A stretch of 64,000 nucleotides of DNA, from assembly GCF_002155965.1 (NCBI RefSeq), contig NZ_MUMH01000029.1:41725-105724 (forward strand). Reading direction: 5' to 3'. Shown here piece by piece: positions 53,341 through 61,698 of this stretch; the stretch's first letter is position 1; every line of letters starts with the position of its first letter. The DNA is from Allokutzneria sp. NRRL B-24872 (GTDB lineage: Bacteria; Actinomycetota; Actinomycetes; Mycobacteriales; Pseudonocardiaceae). A model generated the notes under the pieces. That model did no database searches. It worked only from the letters and a program-made list of their open reading frames with translations, and was not told where the DNA came from. Position numbers and translations under genes: made by a program.

Positions 53341-53895
53341 CTACTCCGCCTGCCGTGACGACGGTCCGCCCATGGAGAACCAGACGCGTGTGGCGGCGTC
53401 CGCCCTACCTGCGGGCGATTCCGGCGCCGCCGGTTCGCGAGCCCAGTCGAGAACGGTTCTGAGCAGCACGCCCGCCAGATGCTCGGCTTCGAGCTCGTCG
53501 CGGTGAGGCGAGGGTGATCGGCCCGCGAGGAGTTGGAGCATGCTCGGCGAGATGTCGGGGTAGAACAACTCCTGGGCGAGGTCGCTTTCCGCCTCAGGGG
53601 GTTGATGATCGCAGAGCATGTGCGAAAGCTCGTGCAGCAGGATGTGGACGCGCTGGGTCCAGCTCGCCACGGTCGTCACGATGACGAGGTAGGTGCCTTC
53701 GTTGGTGACGGCCCACAAGCCGGTGAGCCCGCGTGGGCCGAGATCGTCGAAGCGGAGCAGAATTCGTCGGCCGAGCCAGGCCGAGACGATGTCGCACAGG
53801 TGCGCGCACATCGCGTCGGGGGGCGCGGTTCGGTCGAGGTGCTGAAGCTCGTCCAGGAGCCGGGCTCGGAGTGCGCGCACCTCCCGCCGCTTCAT
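53341..53895 (-). CDS. ImmA/IrrE-like metallopeptidase
   Basis: ATG 53895 (MKRREVRALRARLL) gives 184 residues with the zinc motif HELSHMLCDH (HExxH) around residue 87. Such proteins often cleave partner XRE repressors. The XRE gene directly upstream overlaps it by 4 bases. It is likely the sensor or protease of this cassette. Confidence 0.78.
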   Translation of the reverse strand: MKRREVRALRARLLDELQHLDRTAPPDAMCAHLCDIVSAWLGRRILLRFDDLGPRGLTGLWAVTNEGTYLVIVTTVASWTQRVHILLHELSHMLCDHQPPEAESDLAQELFYPDISPSMLQLLAGRSPSPHRDELEAEHLAGVLLRTVLDWAREPAAPESPAGRADAATRVWFSMGGPSSRQAE

Positions 53896-54677
53896 CTCGT
53901 CTCCTCTGCCGTGTCCTCGTCGCTGGCTTTGCCACACTCGTCGAGCGCGTCCTGACCGTGGTCGGCGCTCGATGGACGTTGATCTAAAGCCGCCTGCACG
54001 GCGATCTCGACCTGCGAGCTAGGACGCAGAGCACTCACCAGCGCCTTCAAGATGTCATCGCGAATCTCGCGCGGCTGGTCGGCAGCACGGAGGATGAGTG
54101 CGTTGACGCCGAGCTGGTTTAGCGTGTGGTGCCGTGCCAGCTGCTCTTCGAGTTCGGCGGCGAAGGCATCGTCGAAGAAGTAGCGGGGCTCCGTGCCGAA
54201 TGCCTCTGCCAGCGCGACGACGTGCCTCATGGGCGGGTTCGTCGTCTTGCCGCTGCGGAGGTCGACGACCGTGCTCGGTGAGATCGTCCACAGTGGATCG
54301 TCGAGCTCCCGCCCCCGGTCGCGGACGCGCGTAACAATGGCGTCCGTGGTCATCTCCGGCCGTCCAGGCGGATGCACGAGCGCGAACAACACGTTGAGCT
54401 TCTCCGCGAACGGCCTCCGAGGCAGACTCGCGGCGGGGACACGCTCACGCGGCCCGCCGACGAAGAATCTCGGGTGGACGTCCAGGGCCTCCGCGAGCGC
54501 GATGACGGTGATGTAGGAGGGCTTGGTCCGTCCTCGGCGCAGCGCGGCGATGTAGCTGTGCGTGAAGCCGGTCCGCTCCGCGAGCGCGACGTTGGAGAAG
54601 CTCCGTCCCGCAGCCGTGCGCCGCTCCTCGCACACCTCGTCGAGCAGCTCTCTGAACGATCTCGCGCTGATGATCAC
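53892..54677 (-). CDS. XRE family regulator with two HTH domains
   Basis: The 261-residue protein has one XRE HTH at about 28-75 (VALAERTGFTHSYIAALRRG) and a second at about 115-165 (ISPSTVVDLRSGKTTNPPMR), each followed by a similar tail (EALDVHPRFF, EAFGTEPRYF). The double DNA-binding unit fits the pair of inverted operator-like sites found upstream at 54708-54843. It is the first gene of the ImmA/IrrE cassette. Confidence 0.85.
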   Translation of the reverse strand: MIISARSFRELLDEVCEERRTAAGRSFSNVALAERTGFTHSYIAALRRGRTKPSYITVIALAEALDVHPRFFVGGPRERVPAASLPRRPFAEKLNVLFALVHPPGRPEMTTDAIVTRVRDRGRELDDPLWTISPSTVVDLRSGKTTNPPMRHVVALAEAFGTEPRYFFDDAFAAELEEQLARHHTLNQLGVNALILRAADQPREIRDDILKALVSALRPSSQVEIAVQAALDQRPSSADHGQDALDECGKASDEDTAEETR

Positions 54678-54707
54678 ACCCCCGCCCGTACCACCTTCGA
54701 TCGTCCG

Positions 54708-54722
54708 CTTGTACTCAGTTGA
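54708..54722. promoter_or_regulatory. Operator-like site, left arm of distant inverted repeat
   Basis: The sequence cttgtactcagttga recurs perfectly in inverted orientation at 54829-54843, about 106 bases away. It lies 31 bases upstream of the XRE start. A pair of binding sites for the double-HTH regulator, with looping, is a reasonable reading. Confidence 0.55.
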
Positions 54723-54828
54723 TGCCTATGCCCCAATCAGGTTCATTCCCATCCAAGGACTGCGCCAAGCCCCACAGCGGCTTACCCTGCATAAATAGAC
54801 TCAAACGGCGACGGATCGCTCTCGACCT

Positions 54829-54843
54829 TCAACTGAGTACAAG
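54829..54843. promoter_or_regulatory. Operator-like site, right arm of distant inverted repeat
   Basis: This is the exact reverse complement of 54708-54722. Confidence 0.55.
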
Positions 54844-54899
54844 CAAATGTCGGTGCCCAGCGAGCACCGGCGACGAGCGCTCTGTGCCGCGCTCCGTGT

Positions 54900-54914
54900 C
54901 AGATGCGGGATCTG
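54900..54914. repeat. 15-base direct repeat, copy 1 (copy 2 at 55023-55037)
   Basis: cagatgcgggatctg occurs twice, 123 bases apart, upstream of the HxlR gene. Each copy has CAGAT/ATCTG half-sites, as expected for a dimeric regulator. Confidence 0.5.
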
Positions 54915-55022
54915 CACGGGGCATCGAGTTCACGGGAAGGAACGAGCACGTTCGGATTTCGGGGCGCCGTCGCAGAGCGCGTTACCTCTGCACACGGCGG
55001 ACAGAGCACCAAGTTCGTGGAC

Positions 55023-55037
55023 CAGATGCGGGATCTG
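55023..55037. repeat. 15-base direct repeat, copy 2
   Basis: This matches 54900-54914 exactly. It lies about 40 bases before the HxlR ATG, in a position to act as its operator. Confidence 0.5.
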
Positions 55038-55075
55038 ACCCACGAAAACTTGAGCTCAACGGGGAGGGATGAGCA

Positions 55076-55411
55076 ATGGCAGGAGATTTCTGGAGTGGCG
55101 TGACCGACGCGGCTCACAAACTACGGGGAGAGTGGGTTCCAGCGGTGCTGGCGGCCTTGGCGGATGGCCGGCCACACCGCTTCACCGAACTCGCAACCAC
55201 TATGCGCGACAACGAGAAGCGGAGGGGCGGACGCGTGCTGCACGACGCGGTGCTCGTCCGGACACTGGAGCGCATGGAGATCAACGGCTTGGTCGCGAGG
55301 GTCGAGCGGCCGGGGGCATTTTCGCGAGTGGTGACGTACCAGCTCACCGACGAGGGGAAGTCCTTGATCGCCGCGCTCGGACCGATCGGTGACTGGGCAC
55401 GACGGGCCTAG
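55076..55411 (+). CDS. HxlR-type winged-helix regulator
   Basis: This 111-residue protein has the HxlR pattern GEWVPAVLAALADGRPHRFTEL, VLVRTLERMEINGLVARVER and VTYQLTDEGKSLI. ATG 55076 has GGGAGG upstream. It may bind the cagatgcgggatctg repeats in front of it. Its end overlaps the convergent lipoprotein gene by 4 bases. Confidence 0.85.
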   Translation: MAGDFWSGVTDAAHKLRGEWVPAVLAALADGRPHRFTELATTMRDNEKRRGGRVLHDAVLVRTLERMEINGLVARVERPGAFSRVVTYQLTDEGKSLIAALGPIGDWARRA

Positions 55412-55995
55412 CAGGTGCCAGAGGATGCGAGGGTCAGGCCGGTCACGAGCCACTTGCCGCGGTCGAGCCTGACCACCGCGTCCACATGCTGACGGCCTGC
55501 CGAGGGCTTGTCGGAGCGTCCACCCGCCATCCGGTACTTCGGCCACAGCGCGGCGTCGAAGCAGTCGACAAGCAACACCTCGACCGGCATCTCGGGTACG
55601 CGGACGGCGAGGACACGCGGTGTGGGAGCGGGTCGTCCGAGGGTGATGAACCCGCCGATCCGGTCGCGGTAGAGCCAGCCCTGGATCTCACGCAGTGCTT
55701 GGTCGCTGGCGTGGCGGGACAGGGTCGAGGTGCCGTGGTCGGAGGTCGCCGCCGCCATCGCGTAGTCCTGCCACAGCAACGTGTAGCTGGCGAGCGCGTC
55801 GTGCACGGCGTCTTCTGTAGCTGCCGACAGAGATGTCGGCAGCGCCGGGCCTGGTCGCAGTGGTGCCAGCTCTCTCGTGATCGTTGTCTCCGGTGGACGG
55901 GCTGACGAGGAGGCAGGGTGCTGATCTGGGGAGGTGCATCCGGCCAGCACTACGAGCCCGATCATCGCCAACATTCCTTGCCTTCGGATGTTCAT
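55408..55995 (-). CDS. Lipoprotein, NTF2-like, paralogue of the 58460 product
   Basis: From ATG 55995 the 195-residue protein has a lipobox (IGLVVLAGC, Cys20). Its body matches the lipoprotein at 58460: YTLLWQDYAMAAAT and TLSRHASDQALREI against YLGMWRDFVAAAAT and TLGRHATGTALSTL. It is exported and membrane-anchored outside. The function is unknown; such lipoproteins accompany Tad loci in actinomycetes. Confidence 0.78.
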   Translation of the reverse strand: MNIRRQGMLAMIGLVVLAGCTSPDQHPASSSARPPETTITRELAPLRPGPALPTSLSAATEDAVHDALASYTLLWQDYAMAAATSDHGTSTLSRHASDQALREIQGWLYRDRIGGFITLGRPAPTPRVLAVRVPEMPVEVLLVDCFDAALWPKYRMAGGRSDKPSAGRQHVDAVVRLDRGKWLVTGLTLASSGTC

Positions 55996-56067
55996 AGAAG
56001 TTCCCCGTTGTCGCGGCCAGCTAAGAGGGCTCGACTCGGTGCTGACACCAAAGGAAGTAGGTCGGCT

Positions 56068-56286
56068 ATGTCGGAGTTCACTACGCACTGGACAGCGAGC
56101 GACGCTGACACGCAGCCGGCGGCAAACTCCGCTGTTCGAGCCATTTGTTACTGCGGATGGGCGGGCCACTTCGCAAGCCACGAAGCGGCCGACGCCGCAC
56201 TGGAAAAGCACGATTGCACGGCCGGCGACGATGCTGCGGTTCTTCAACGCCTGGAAGAACAGTGCCACATGGGCCGACGTTGGTGA
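56068..56286 (+). CDS. Small Cys/His-rich protein
   Basis: ATG 56068 with GGAAG upstream gives 72 residues. AICYCGWAGHFASHEAADAA and the following KHDC form a C-x-C...H...H...C set that could bind zinc. It is not recognised. It is divergent from the lipoprotein gene. Confidence 0.55.
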   Translation: MSEFTTHWTASDADTQPAANSAVRAICYCGWAGHFASHEAADAALEKHDCTAGDDAAVLQRLEEQCHMGRRW

Positions 56287-56364
56287 CGTGAGAATTTCGA
56301 CGAGGCGGCCTCTCCGGAGAGAGGCCGCCCACAGCACGCCATTGAATCAAGCGAACGAGGCACT

Positions 56365-56706
56365 TCAACCCCAACAGCGACCAAGAACCCACAAGTCGTA
56401 AAGCATTCCCCAGTCAACGCCGACAAAACCGAGCTTGCGCGTCTGCCAGCCGTCGACACACTTATAGGTGTACTCTTCCCCGTAATATTCCAGCTTGAGT
56501 CGAACCGGATAATCTGTACAATTTCGATAGAAGCCAATATGATTGTCTACCGAGAATCCACATGGCCGACTCGCCCTTGCCTCAACAGGTGAGGACGTCG
56601 CGAGACCGCCGTCGGCAAGCAAGGTAGCGGCGACCATGAACAAAGCTGCGATGCCTCTAGCCAGCCCTCTTCGTAGCCTTGTTGACCCAGTCGTGGATCT
56701 GACCAT
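56365..56706 (-). CDS. Secreted small Cys-containing protein
   Basis: ATG 56706 follows AAGGA 8 bases upstream. The 113-residue protein has a signal peptide (to about 40) and a mature part with four Cys (RPCGFSV, FYRNCTDYP, YKCVDGW, GRCWG), probably two disulfides. A secreted role is likely; the family is not recognised. Confidence 0.6.
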   Translation of the reverse strand: MVRSTTGSTRLRRGLARGIAALFMVAATLLADGGLATSSPVEARASRPCGFSVDNHIGFYRNCTDYPVRLKLEYYGEEYTYKCVDGWQTRKLGFVGVDWGMLYDLWVLGRCWG

Positions 56707-56807
56707 TTCGAGATTCCTTCAATCTTCCCCTGGAGCCCTCTCTTGGCTACTGAAGGCGCATTCGGGGCCCCTGGGATCGTTGAGCGATAAGCACGCGGCA
56801 AAATCGG

Positions 56808-57257
56808 CTACAGGAAGCACACTCGCGGTTCGTAATTGCCTTCGGGACCGGTGATGCGCACCTTCGCGGCGCCCGTGACCGGTCCCACGCGGATGTCCTT
56901 GCGACCGATGCCGTACCACTGGACCTCTCGGGCCAACACGCGCCCACTGTTGCAGTCGTGCAGGTAGATCCACGTATCGTCTTTGGCCGCGATGAGGTCG
57001 GCGTGGGTTGCGCCATTAGCGCCGCGCCATACCTTGAGAAGCGCACCGCCCTGGCGGTGTTCGTGAACGAGGCGGTATCCGGGGGCCGACGCCGCGTTGG
57101 CGGTAGCCGAGGTCGCAATAGGAACGGAAAGCGCGCCGGTAACGACGACGAGCATGGCGGCCATGCGCATCATCGCGGCTCGACTCTGCGGCTTTCGTTC
57201 TCGCATCGGGTCGAGCGACCAGGATTCGTCACGTTGTGCGCTCGTTGTTGATTTCAC
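56808..57257 (-). CDS. Secreted protein of unknown function
   Basis: GTG 57257 with GGAGG upstream gives 149 residues. A signal peptide (MLVVVTGALSVPIATSATANA) is followed by a beta-rich domain with two Cys (YLHDCNSGRV, PRVCFL). It may be distantly related to the downstream Cys protein in layout but not obviously in sequence. Confidence 0.6.
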   Translation of the reverse strand: MKSTTSAQRDESWSLDPMRERKPQSRAAMMRMAAMLVVVTGALSVPIATSATANAASAPGYRLVHEHRQGGALLKVWRGANGATHADLIAAKDDTWIYLHDCNSGRVLAREVQWYGIGRKDIRVGPVTGAAKVRITGPEGNYEPRVCFL

Positions 57258-57613
57258 AGCGGCCTCCATTGGCACGGTCGAGTTCCGGGAAGTGAAGAGC
57301 GTCGACGGTGTTCGTCAACGTGTTTACTTCCTATCGCGCCACACGCCACTGATGTCAACGTCAAGATGTGCTAACCAAGAAGTCAGAAAGGGGATTCTTG
57401 CCCGAATGGGTGACCCCGGTCCTGTTGTGTAGGTTTTCCTGGGCGGCGGTGTTTATGTTTGCTGCACCGCGTGTCCTCCCCCCTGACACGTGCCAGGCGG
57501 CCCCGGTCTTACCCCTCCCCCCTCGGGTAAGCGCCGGGGCCGTCGACCATTCCGAGAGAACCGTGCACCACCAAACCTGGCACGGTCCCAGGGGAACCCC
57601 GAGGTGACGTGGA
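57258..57613. other. Intergenic region with nested hairpins
   Basis: About 350 bases without a supported gene. The right part (57470-57584) can form several strong hairpins, described separately. It probably terminates the minus-strand prepilin peptidase transcript and contains the promoter of the secreted-protein gene at 57257. Confidence 0.5.
57470..57584 (-). terminator. Nested and alternative hairpins, terminator or structured RNA
   Basis: An outer 9-base stem (57489-57497 with 57576-57584) encloses an inner 9-base stem (57498-57506 with 57534-57542), which itself encloses cttaccc/gggtaag. A further 6-base stem (57470-57475 with 57485-57490) competes with the outer one. It lies about 30 bases beyond the prepilin peptidase stop. 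A terminator is the simplest reading. Confidence 0.6.
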
Positions 57614-58252
57614 TCAGCTGCCAGTGACGTGCAAAGCCAGCAGCGCCCCGGCGAGCTGAAACGGCCCGAAGGGAACTGCGACGCCGTCGTGTCGCCGCCA
57701 ATGCTGGCGCAGCGGCGGCAGCAGCGACGCGAGTGCGGCCAGGACCAACCCGAGCAGCGTGCTGACGAACAGCGTCGACCAGCCCTGCCACGCTGTCGCT
57801 AGACTGAGCACGCCGCCGAACTTCACATCGCCAGCCCCGATGCCTCCTGCCGAGATGAGCGCGAGGACGAGGTAGAAGCCCGCCAGCAACGCCATCCCAA
57901 TCAGCGCGCGGAGCAGCTCGGACTCGCGGGAGTGCATCGCCGCGACGCTCGCCAGCAGCCCGCCGACGAGGATGCCGCAGCTGTAGGTGAGCTGCTGGGG
58001 CAAGCGCTGCTCGATGAGGTCGACGACGGCGAGGACGACGCCGAGCGCGGCGAGGCCGCTGTAGGGCAGCAGCTCGATCTGGGTGCCGTAGCGGCCCGCC
58101 AGGGAACCGAAGGCGGCGCCTGTCACCAGGACCGCGAAGCACCGTGTCGTTGATCCGATTGAGCCGACGTCGAGCACCCGCCGGTACAGCACCGATACGG
58201 CCGCTCCGACGGCGAGGCCGGCACCCGCCCACGCTGCGATGAACACCGACAT
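57614..58252 (-). CDS. Prepilin peptidase, A24 family (TadV/CpaA-like)
   Basis: ATG 58252 gives 212 residues with about six membrane helices. The catalytic aspartates are in AVVDLIEQRLP and in GAGDVKFGG (the GxGD motif). It cleaves class III signal peptides of Flp prepilins. It is divergent from the Tad operon that starts at 58460. Confidence 0.88.
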   Translation of the reverse strand: MSVFIAAWAGAGLAVGAAVSVLYRRVLDVGSIGSTTRCFAVLVTGAAFGSLAGRYGTQIELLPYSGLAALGVVLAVVDLIEQRLPQQLTYSCGILVGGLLASVAAMHSRESELLRALIGMALLAGFYLVLALISAGGIGAGDVKFGGVLSLATAWQGWSTLFVSTLLGLVLAALASLLPPLRQHWRRHDGVAVPFGPFQLAGALLALHVTGS

Positions 58253-58459
58253 GGGAAACCACCTCGCCCTCGCCGCCAGTATTGCTCGACACAACCCGAG
58301 CACGCAGATGCCCATAAGCCGAACGAATGAAATTCGAGGCGATAACCCCATTCTGACCCCGGAGTTAGCGCATACGCACTTTGCGGTCAGTACGGGGTGA
58401 CGGTGTAGACCTAGATCCTGTCCTTTATCGGAGAGAACGTCTTGATGGCCCAGGGGTGA

Positions 58460-59047
58460 ATGGTGATCACGGAATCGCACAGAACGGCGCGCAGGTGGTC
58501 GACGGCGGGCGCCGTGGCAGTCGCACTGCTGGCCCTCGCCGCGTGCAACTCCGGCACGCCAAGTCCCTCGGCGCCCAGTCGAGCGCCGACCGCGCCACCC
58601 CAGTCCGCCGCTCCCACGACCCGGTCCTCCCCGGAGGATGCCGCGAAGGCCGCCAGCGTCGCCGCGTATCTGGGGATGTGGAGGGACTTCGTCGCCGCGG
58701 CGGCGACGGCGGACTGGCAGTCGCCGACGCTGGGCCGGCACGCGACGGGCACGGCGCTGTCCACGCTTTCCCGTGGCCTGTACGCGGATCACTACAACGG
58801 GCTGATCAGCAAGGGCGCTCCGACACACAACGCCGAAGTGTCCTCAGTGGACACTCAATCGAACCCGACCACGGTGATCGTGCGCGATTGCAGCGACTCC
58901 ACCAACACGACGAAGCTCCGCTCCGACGGCCAGCCCGCCGGTGACAGCCCGGGGGGCCACCATTTGATCAACGCCACGGTGCAGCAGCAACCCGACGGAG
59001 CATGGCGCGTCACGGACTTTGGCGTCCAGGAGGTCGGATCATGTTGA
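58460..59047 (+). CDS. Lipoprotein of the Tad locus, paralogue of the 55408 product
   Basis: The 195-residue protein has a lipobox (LLALAAC) and an NTF2-like body. Start is ATG 58460 or the adjacent GTG 58463 (GGGGTG upstream). It is the first gene of the plus-strand Tad operon; the stop overlaps the next ATG by 7 bases. Its role is unknown. Confidence 0.75.
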   Translation: MVITESHRTARRWSTAGAVAVALLALAACNSGTPSPSAPSRAPTAPPQSAAPTTRSSPEDAAKAASVAAYLGMWRDFVAAAATADWQSPTLGRHATGTALSTLSRGLYADHYNGLISKGAPTHNAEVSSVDTQSNPTTVIVRDCSDSTNTTKLRSDGQPAGDSPGGHHLINATVQQQPDGAWRVTDFGVQEVGSC

Positions 59048-60051
59048 CAGGAAACAGGAAGCTCCTCGTTGGCGGCGTCACCGTGACGGCGCTGCTCGCG
59101 ACGGCACTTCCCGCGTGGGCCCATATCTACGGCAGCGTCGACTGTGTCCAGAGCCCTACCGCTGCGTGCGACCTCGGCGCTGGCAAGAGCGGAGGAGGCA
59201 CGAAGGGCACTTCCCCACGCGGCGGTTCGCCGCAGCCGAAGGGCAGTGCGCCTCGCCGTGATGCGAGCGGTAGGGGCGACTCGGTCGCCGGGAGGCTGAA
59301 CCTGCCGCAGTGCTCGTACACGAAGAGCACCTACCAGCCGCCGGCCGCCGGCGCGACGACGATCGGCTTCACCCGCCCGGCGACCGAGGATTCCACCGTT
59401 GCCGTGGTGCGCGCGGCTGTCCTGGCGCACAGCCACGTAGCGGCACCGCAGCCACCGTCGGGACAGCGCGGCGCGTGGTACGTGTGGCGGTGTACGGGAA
59501 ACGGGTTCGCCGACGCGTTCTACAGGCCGCCGGTGTGGATTCCTGACGGCGCGCAACCGGATGCGGTCCGTCGTCCGTCGCCTGCGGAGGTTGCGGCTCA
59601 GGCGCGGCAGCAGCTGCGGCTCCCGACGCCGACCATCGCGGCAAGCCCCGCTGGGCAGCACCTGGTGCACCTGCCGAGTTGGCTGTGGTTGTCCAGCGGC
59701 TGGGGCTCCGTGTCAGCGACTGCGGAAGTGCCGGGGGTGGCGGTGACCGCGGTGGCGAAGCCGATGTCGGTGTCGTGGGCGATGGGGGATGGCACCACGA
59801 TCACCTGCACCGGCGGCGGCACACCGTTTCGCGCGGGCAGCGACCCGAAGGCGGCCTCACCGGACTGCGGCCACATCTACCGCACCGCCTCGGCGAACCA
59901 ACCGAGTAAGGCGTTCGCCGTGACCGCGACTGTGCGGTGGACGGTCACCTGGTCCGGCGCCGGGCAGGCCGGGACCTTCCCTGATCTGACGACCACGGCG
60001 AACACGAGTTTCCGCGTCGCGGAATCGCACGCCTTGAACACCAGCGGCTAG
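59041..60051 (+). CDS. Secreted protein of the Tad locus, PKD-like C-terminus
   Basis: ATG 59041 gives 336 residues with a signal peptide (VTVTALLATALPAWA). A low-complexity Gly/Ser/Pro stretch (45-75) and a C-terminal beta domain follow (SVSWAMGDGTTITCTG, CGHIYRTASANQPSK), similar to PKD folds. In actinomycete Tad clusters such proteins are often called ATP/GTP-binding, but I see no P-loop. Confidence 0.7.
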   Translation: MLTGNRKLLVGGVTVTALLATALPAWAHIYGSVDCVQSPTAACDLGAGKSGGGTKGTSPRGGSPQPKGSAPRRDASGRGDSVAGRLNLPQCSYTKSTYQPPAAGATTIGFTRPATEDSTVAVVRAAVLAHSHVAAPQPPSGQRGAWYVWRCTGNGFADAFYRPPVWIPDGAQPDAVRRPSPAEVAAQARQQLRLPTPTIAASPAGQHLVHLPSWLWLSSGWGSVSATAEVPGVAVTAVAKPMSVSWAMGDGTTITCTGGGTPFRAGSDPKAASPDCGHIYRTASANQPSKAFAVTATVRWTVTWSGAGQAGTFPDLTTTANTSFRVAESHALNTSG

Positions 60052-60145
60052 TTTTTCCCTTCTCTCCCAACACACTCCGCACGATCCTCATCCGCTCACC
60101 GCATGACCGGCGACGCGGCGTAGTACCCCCATGCCTGGAGGCAGC

Positions 60146-60814
60146 GTGAATACGAACATCACGGCCAGCGACGGCACCTGGGCGGCGAGCGGAATCAAGC
60201 CCGCCACCGGGCTTCGACGGCGCAGCGTCCCGCACCTGGTGCTCGGGGTGCTGCTCGTGCTCGGCTGCGCCACGGGCTTCCTGGTGGTGTCGCTGACCGC
60301 CGACACCCGCCGGCTGGTGCTGGCGTGGGCTCGACCGGTGTCGGTCGGCCAGGTGGTGACGCCGCAGGATCTGCGTCAGGTATCGATGTCCGTTGATCCG
60401 GGAGTGTCCTTTGTGGATGCTCGGGATGCCTCCAGCGTGGTGGGCAAGTCGGTGTCGGCGAGCCTGCCTGCCGGTGCGCTGCTCACGGCGGAGTCGGTGC
60501 GGCCAGCGGTCGTTCCGGCGGGGCAGGCGATCGTCGCCGTGGCGGTCAAGGCCGGCCAGGTCCCGGTGGAGGTGGCCGCGGGCGCGCAGGTCTCGGTGGT
60601 GCGTGTGCCCGGCCGGACCGACGTCGCGGAGACGAGCCCCGCGACGCCGGAGGCCAGCGCGGTGTGGCCAGCCGTGGTGGTCAGCGTGACCTCGTCGCCG
60701 CAGGAGCAGGGCACGGTGGTCTCGGTGCAGTTGGGCAGGGCCGCCGCCCGGCAGGTCGCCGCCGTGCCCGCCGGGCAGGTGGCGATCGTGCTGCTCGCGG
60801 GCGGTGAGCGGTGA
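60146..60814 (+). CDS. SAF-domain protein (CpaB/RcpC-like)
   Basis: GTG 60146 follows GGAGG; ATG 60131 is the alternative. The protein has one membrane helix (VLGVLLVLGCATGFLVVSL) and an SAF domain (PVSVGQVVTPQDLRQVSM, SASLPAGALLTAESV). CpaB/RcpC proteins join the Flp pilus secretin to the inner membrane. Overlaps the next gene by 4 bases. Confidence 0.82.
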   Translation: MNTNITASDGTWAASGIKPATGLRRRSVPHLVLGVLLVLGCATGFLVVSLTADTRRLVLAWARPVSVGQVVTPQDLRQVSMSVDPGVSFVDARDASSVVGKSVSASLPAGALLTAESVRPAVVPAGQAIVAVAVKAGQVPVEVAAGAQVSVVRVPGRTDVAETSPATPEASAVWPAVVVSVTSSPQEQGTVVSVQLGRAAARQVAAVPAGQVAIVLLAGGER

Positions 60815-61698
60815 TGCTGGTCGCGGTGACGTCGGTGAAAGGCTCCCCCGGGGCGACCACGTTCTCGCTCGCCTTGGCCGCGTGCTGGCCAGCGCCGGCC
60901 AGGACGCTGCTGATCGAAGCGGACCACTCCGGCGGCGATGTCGGTGTTCGGATGGGGATGGCGGCGACGCCGGGCCTGGTGAGCCTGGCCGCCGCCGCGC
61001 GGCACGCCGACGACCCGATGCTGCTGTGGCAGCACGCCCAGGTGGTGCCGTTCGGGGTACCGGTGGTGGCCGCTCCGGCGGACGCTGACCGCGCCCGCAG
61101 CACGCTGTCGGCTTTGACGTCCGAGCCCGGCGCCGGGATCAGGCTTGTGCGCGCGGTCGCGAGCGCCTCGGAGACGGTGGTGATCGTCGACTGCGGTCGG
61201 ATCGACGCGGGTTCTCCGGCGGCGGCGATCGCGCGCGGCGCGGACGCCCTGATCCTTATCTCCCGTGCGCACGCGCCCGATCTCGCACACCTCGTCTACC
61301 GGCTGCCGGTGCTCGGCGCCTGGACGCCACATCCCGTACTGCTGCTGGCCGGACCCGGCTTTTCGCCCGCCGAGGTCGCCCGCGAACTCGGCGTCGCGCC
61401 GCTGGGGCGCGTGCCGGACGATCCGCGCGGCGCGGCACTGCTGTGTGGGCGCACCGCGCTGCGGCCGGGTGCGCGCGTGCTGGAGCGCTCGGCGGTGGGC
61501 GGCGCTGCCCGCAGAGTCGCCTCGGCGTTGCTTGCCCGGCAGGAGATCCCGATCCCGCGGAGAGCCGAGCAGCGGCCAGTTCCTGGGCTGCATGTCGTCC
61601 CGGGCGTGCCCGCCGCCGCGATCTCGGTCAACGGGCTGCGGCCCGCACCCCACCTGGTGCACGAGGAGATCCCGTCCCGAGGAGGGCGAGCGTCATGA
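60811..61698 (+). CDS. TadZ/CpaE-like MinD-family ATPase
   Basis: The 295-residue protein has a deviant Walker A (VKGSPGATTFSLAL) and a Walker B-like TVVIVDCGR, within a MinD/ParA-type fold. TadZ places the pilus machine. The start is GTG 60811 or ATG 60814. The stop overlaps TadA. Confidence 0.8.
   Translation: MMLVAVTSVKGSPGATTFSLALAACWPAPARTLLIEADHSGGDVGVRMGMAATPGLVSLAAAARHADDPMLLWQHAQVVPFGVPVVAAPADADRARSTLSALTSEPGAGIRLVRAVASASETVVIVDCGRIDAGSPAAAIARGADALILISRAHAPDLAHLVYRLPVLGAWTPHPVLLLAGPGFSPAEVARELGVAPLGRVPDDPRGAALLCGRTALRPGARVLERSAVGGAARRVASALLARQEIPIPRRAEQRPVPGLHVVPGVPAAAISVNGLRPAPHLVHEEIPSRGGRAS

Larger units (their letters stand above)
54678..55075. other. Divergent regulatory region with repeated operator-like sites
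   Basis: About 400 bases lie between the XRE gene (minus) and the HxlR gene (plus). The region holds a perfect 15-base inverted pair (cttgtactcagttga at 54708-54722 and its complement at 54829-54843) and a 15-base direct repeat (cagatgcgggatctg at 54900-54914 and 55023-55037). No gene is supported. Both elements look like regulator binding sites. Confidence 0.6.

Noticed and set aside
57453..58292. 279-residue minus-strand frame overlapping the prepilin peptidase
   Set aside because: It is an Arg-rich shifted-frame shadow; the A24 peptidase motifs lie in the other frame.
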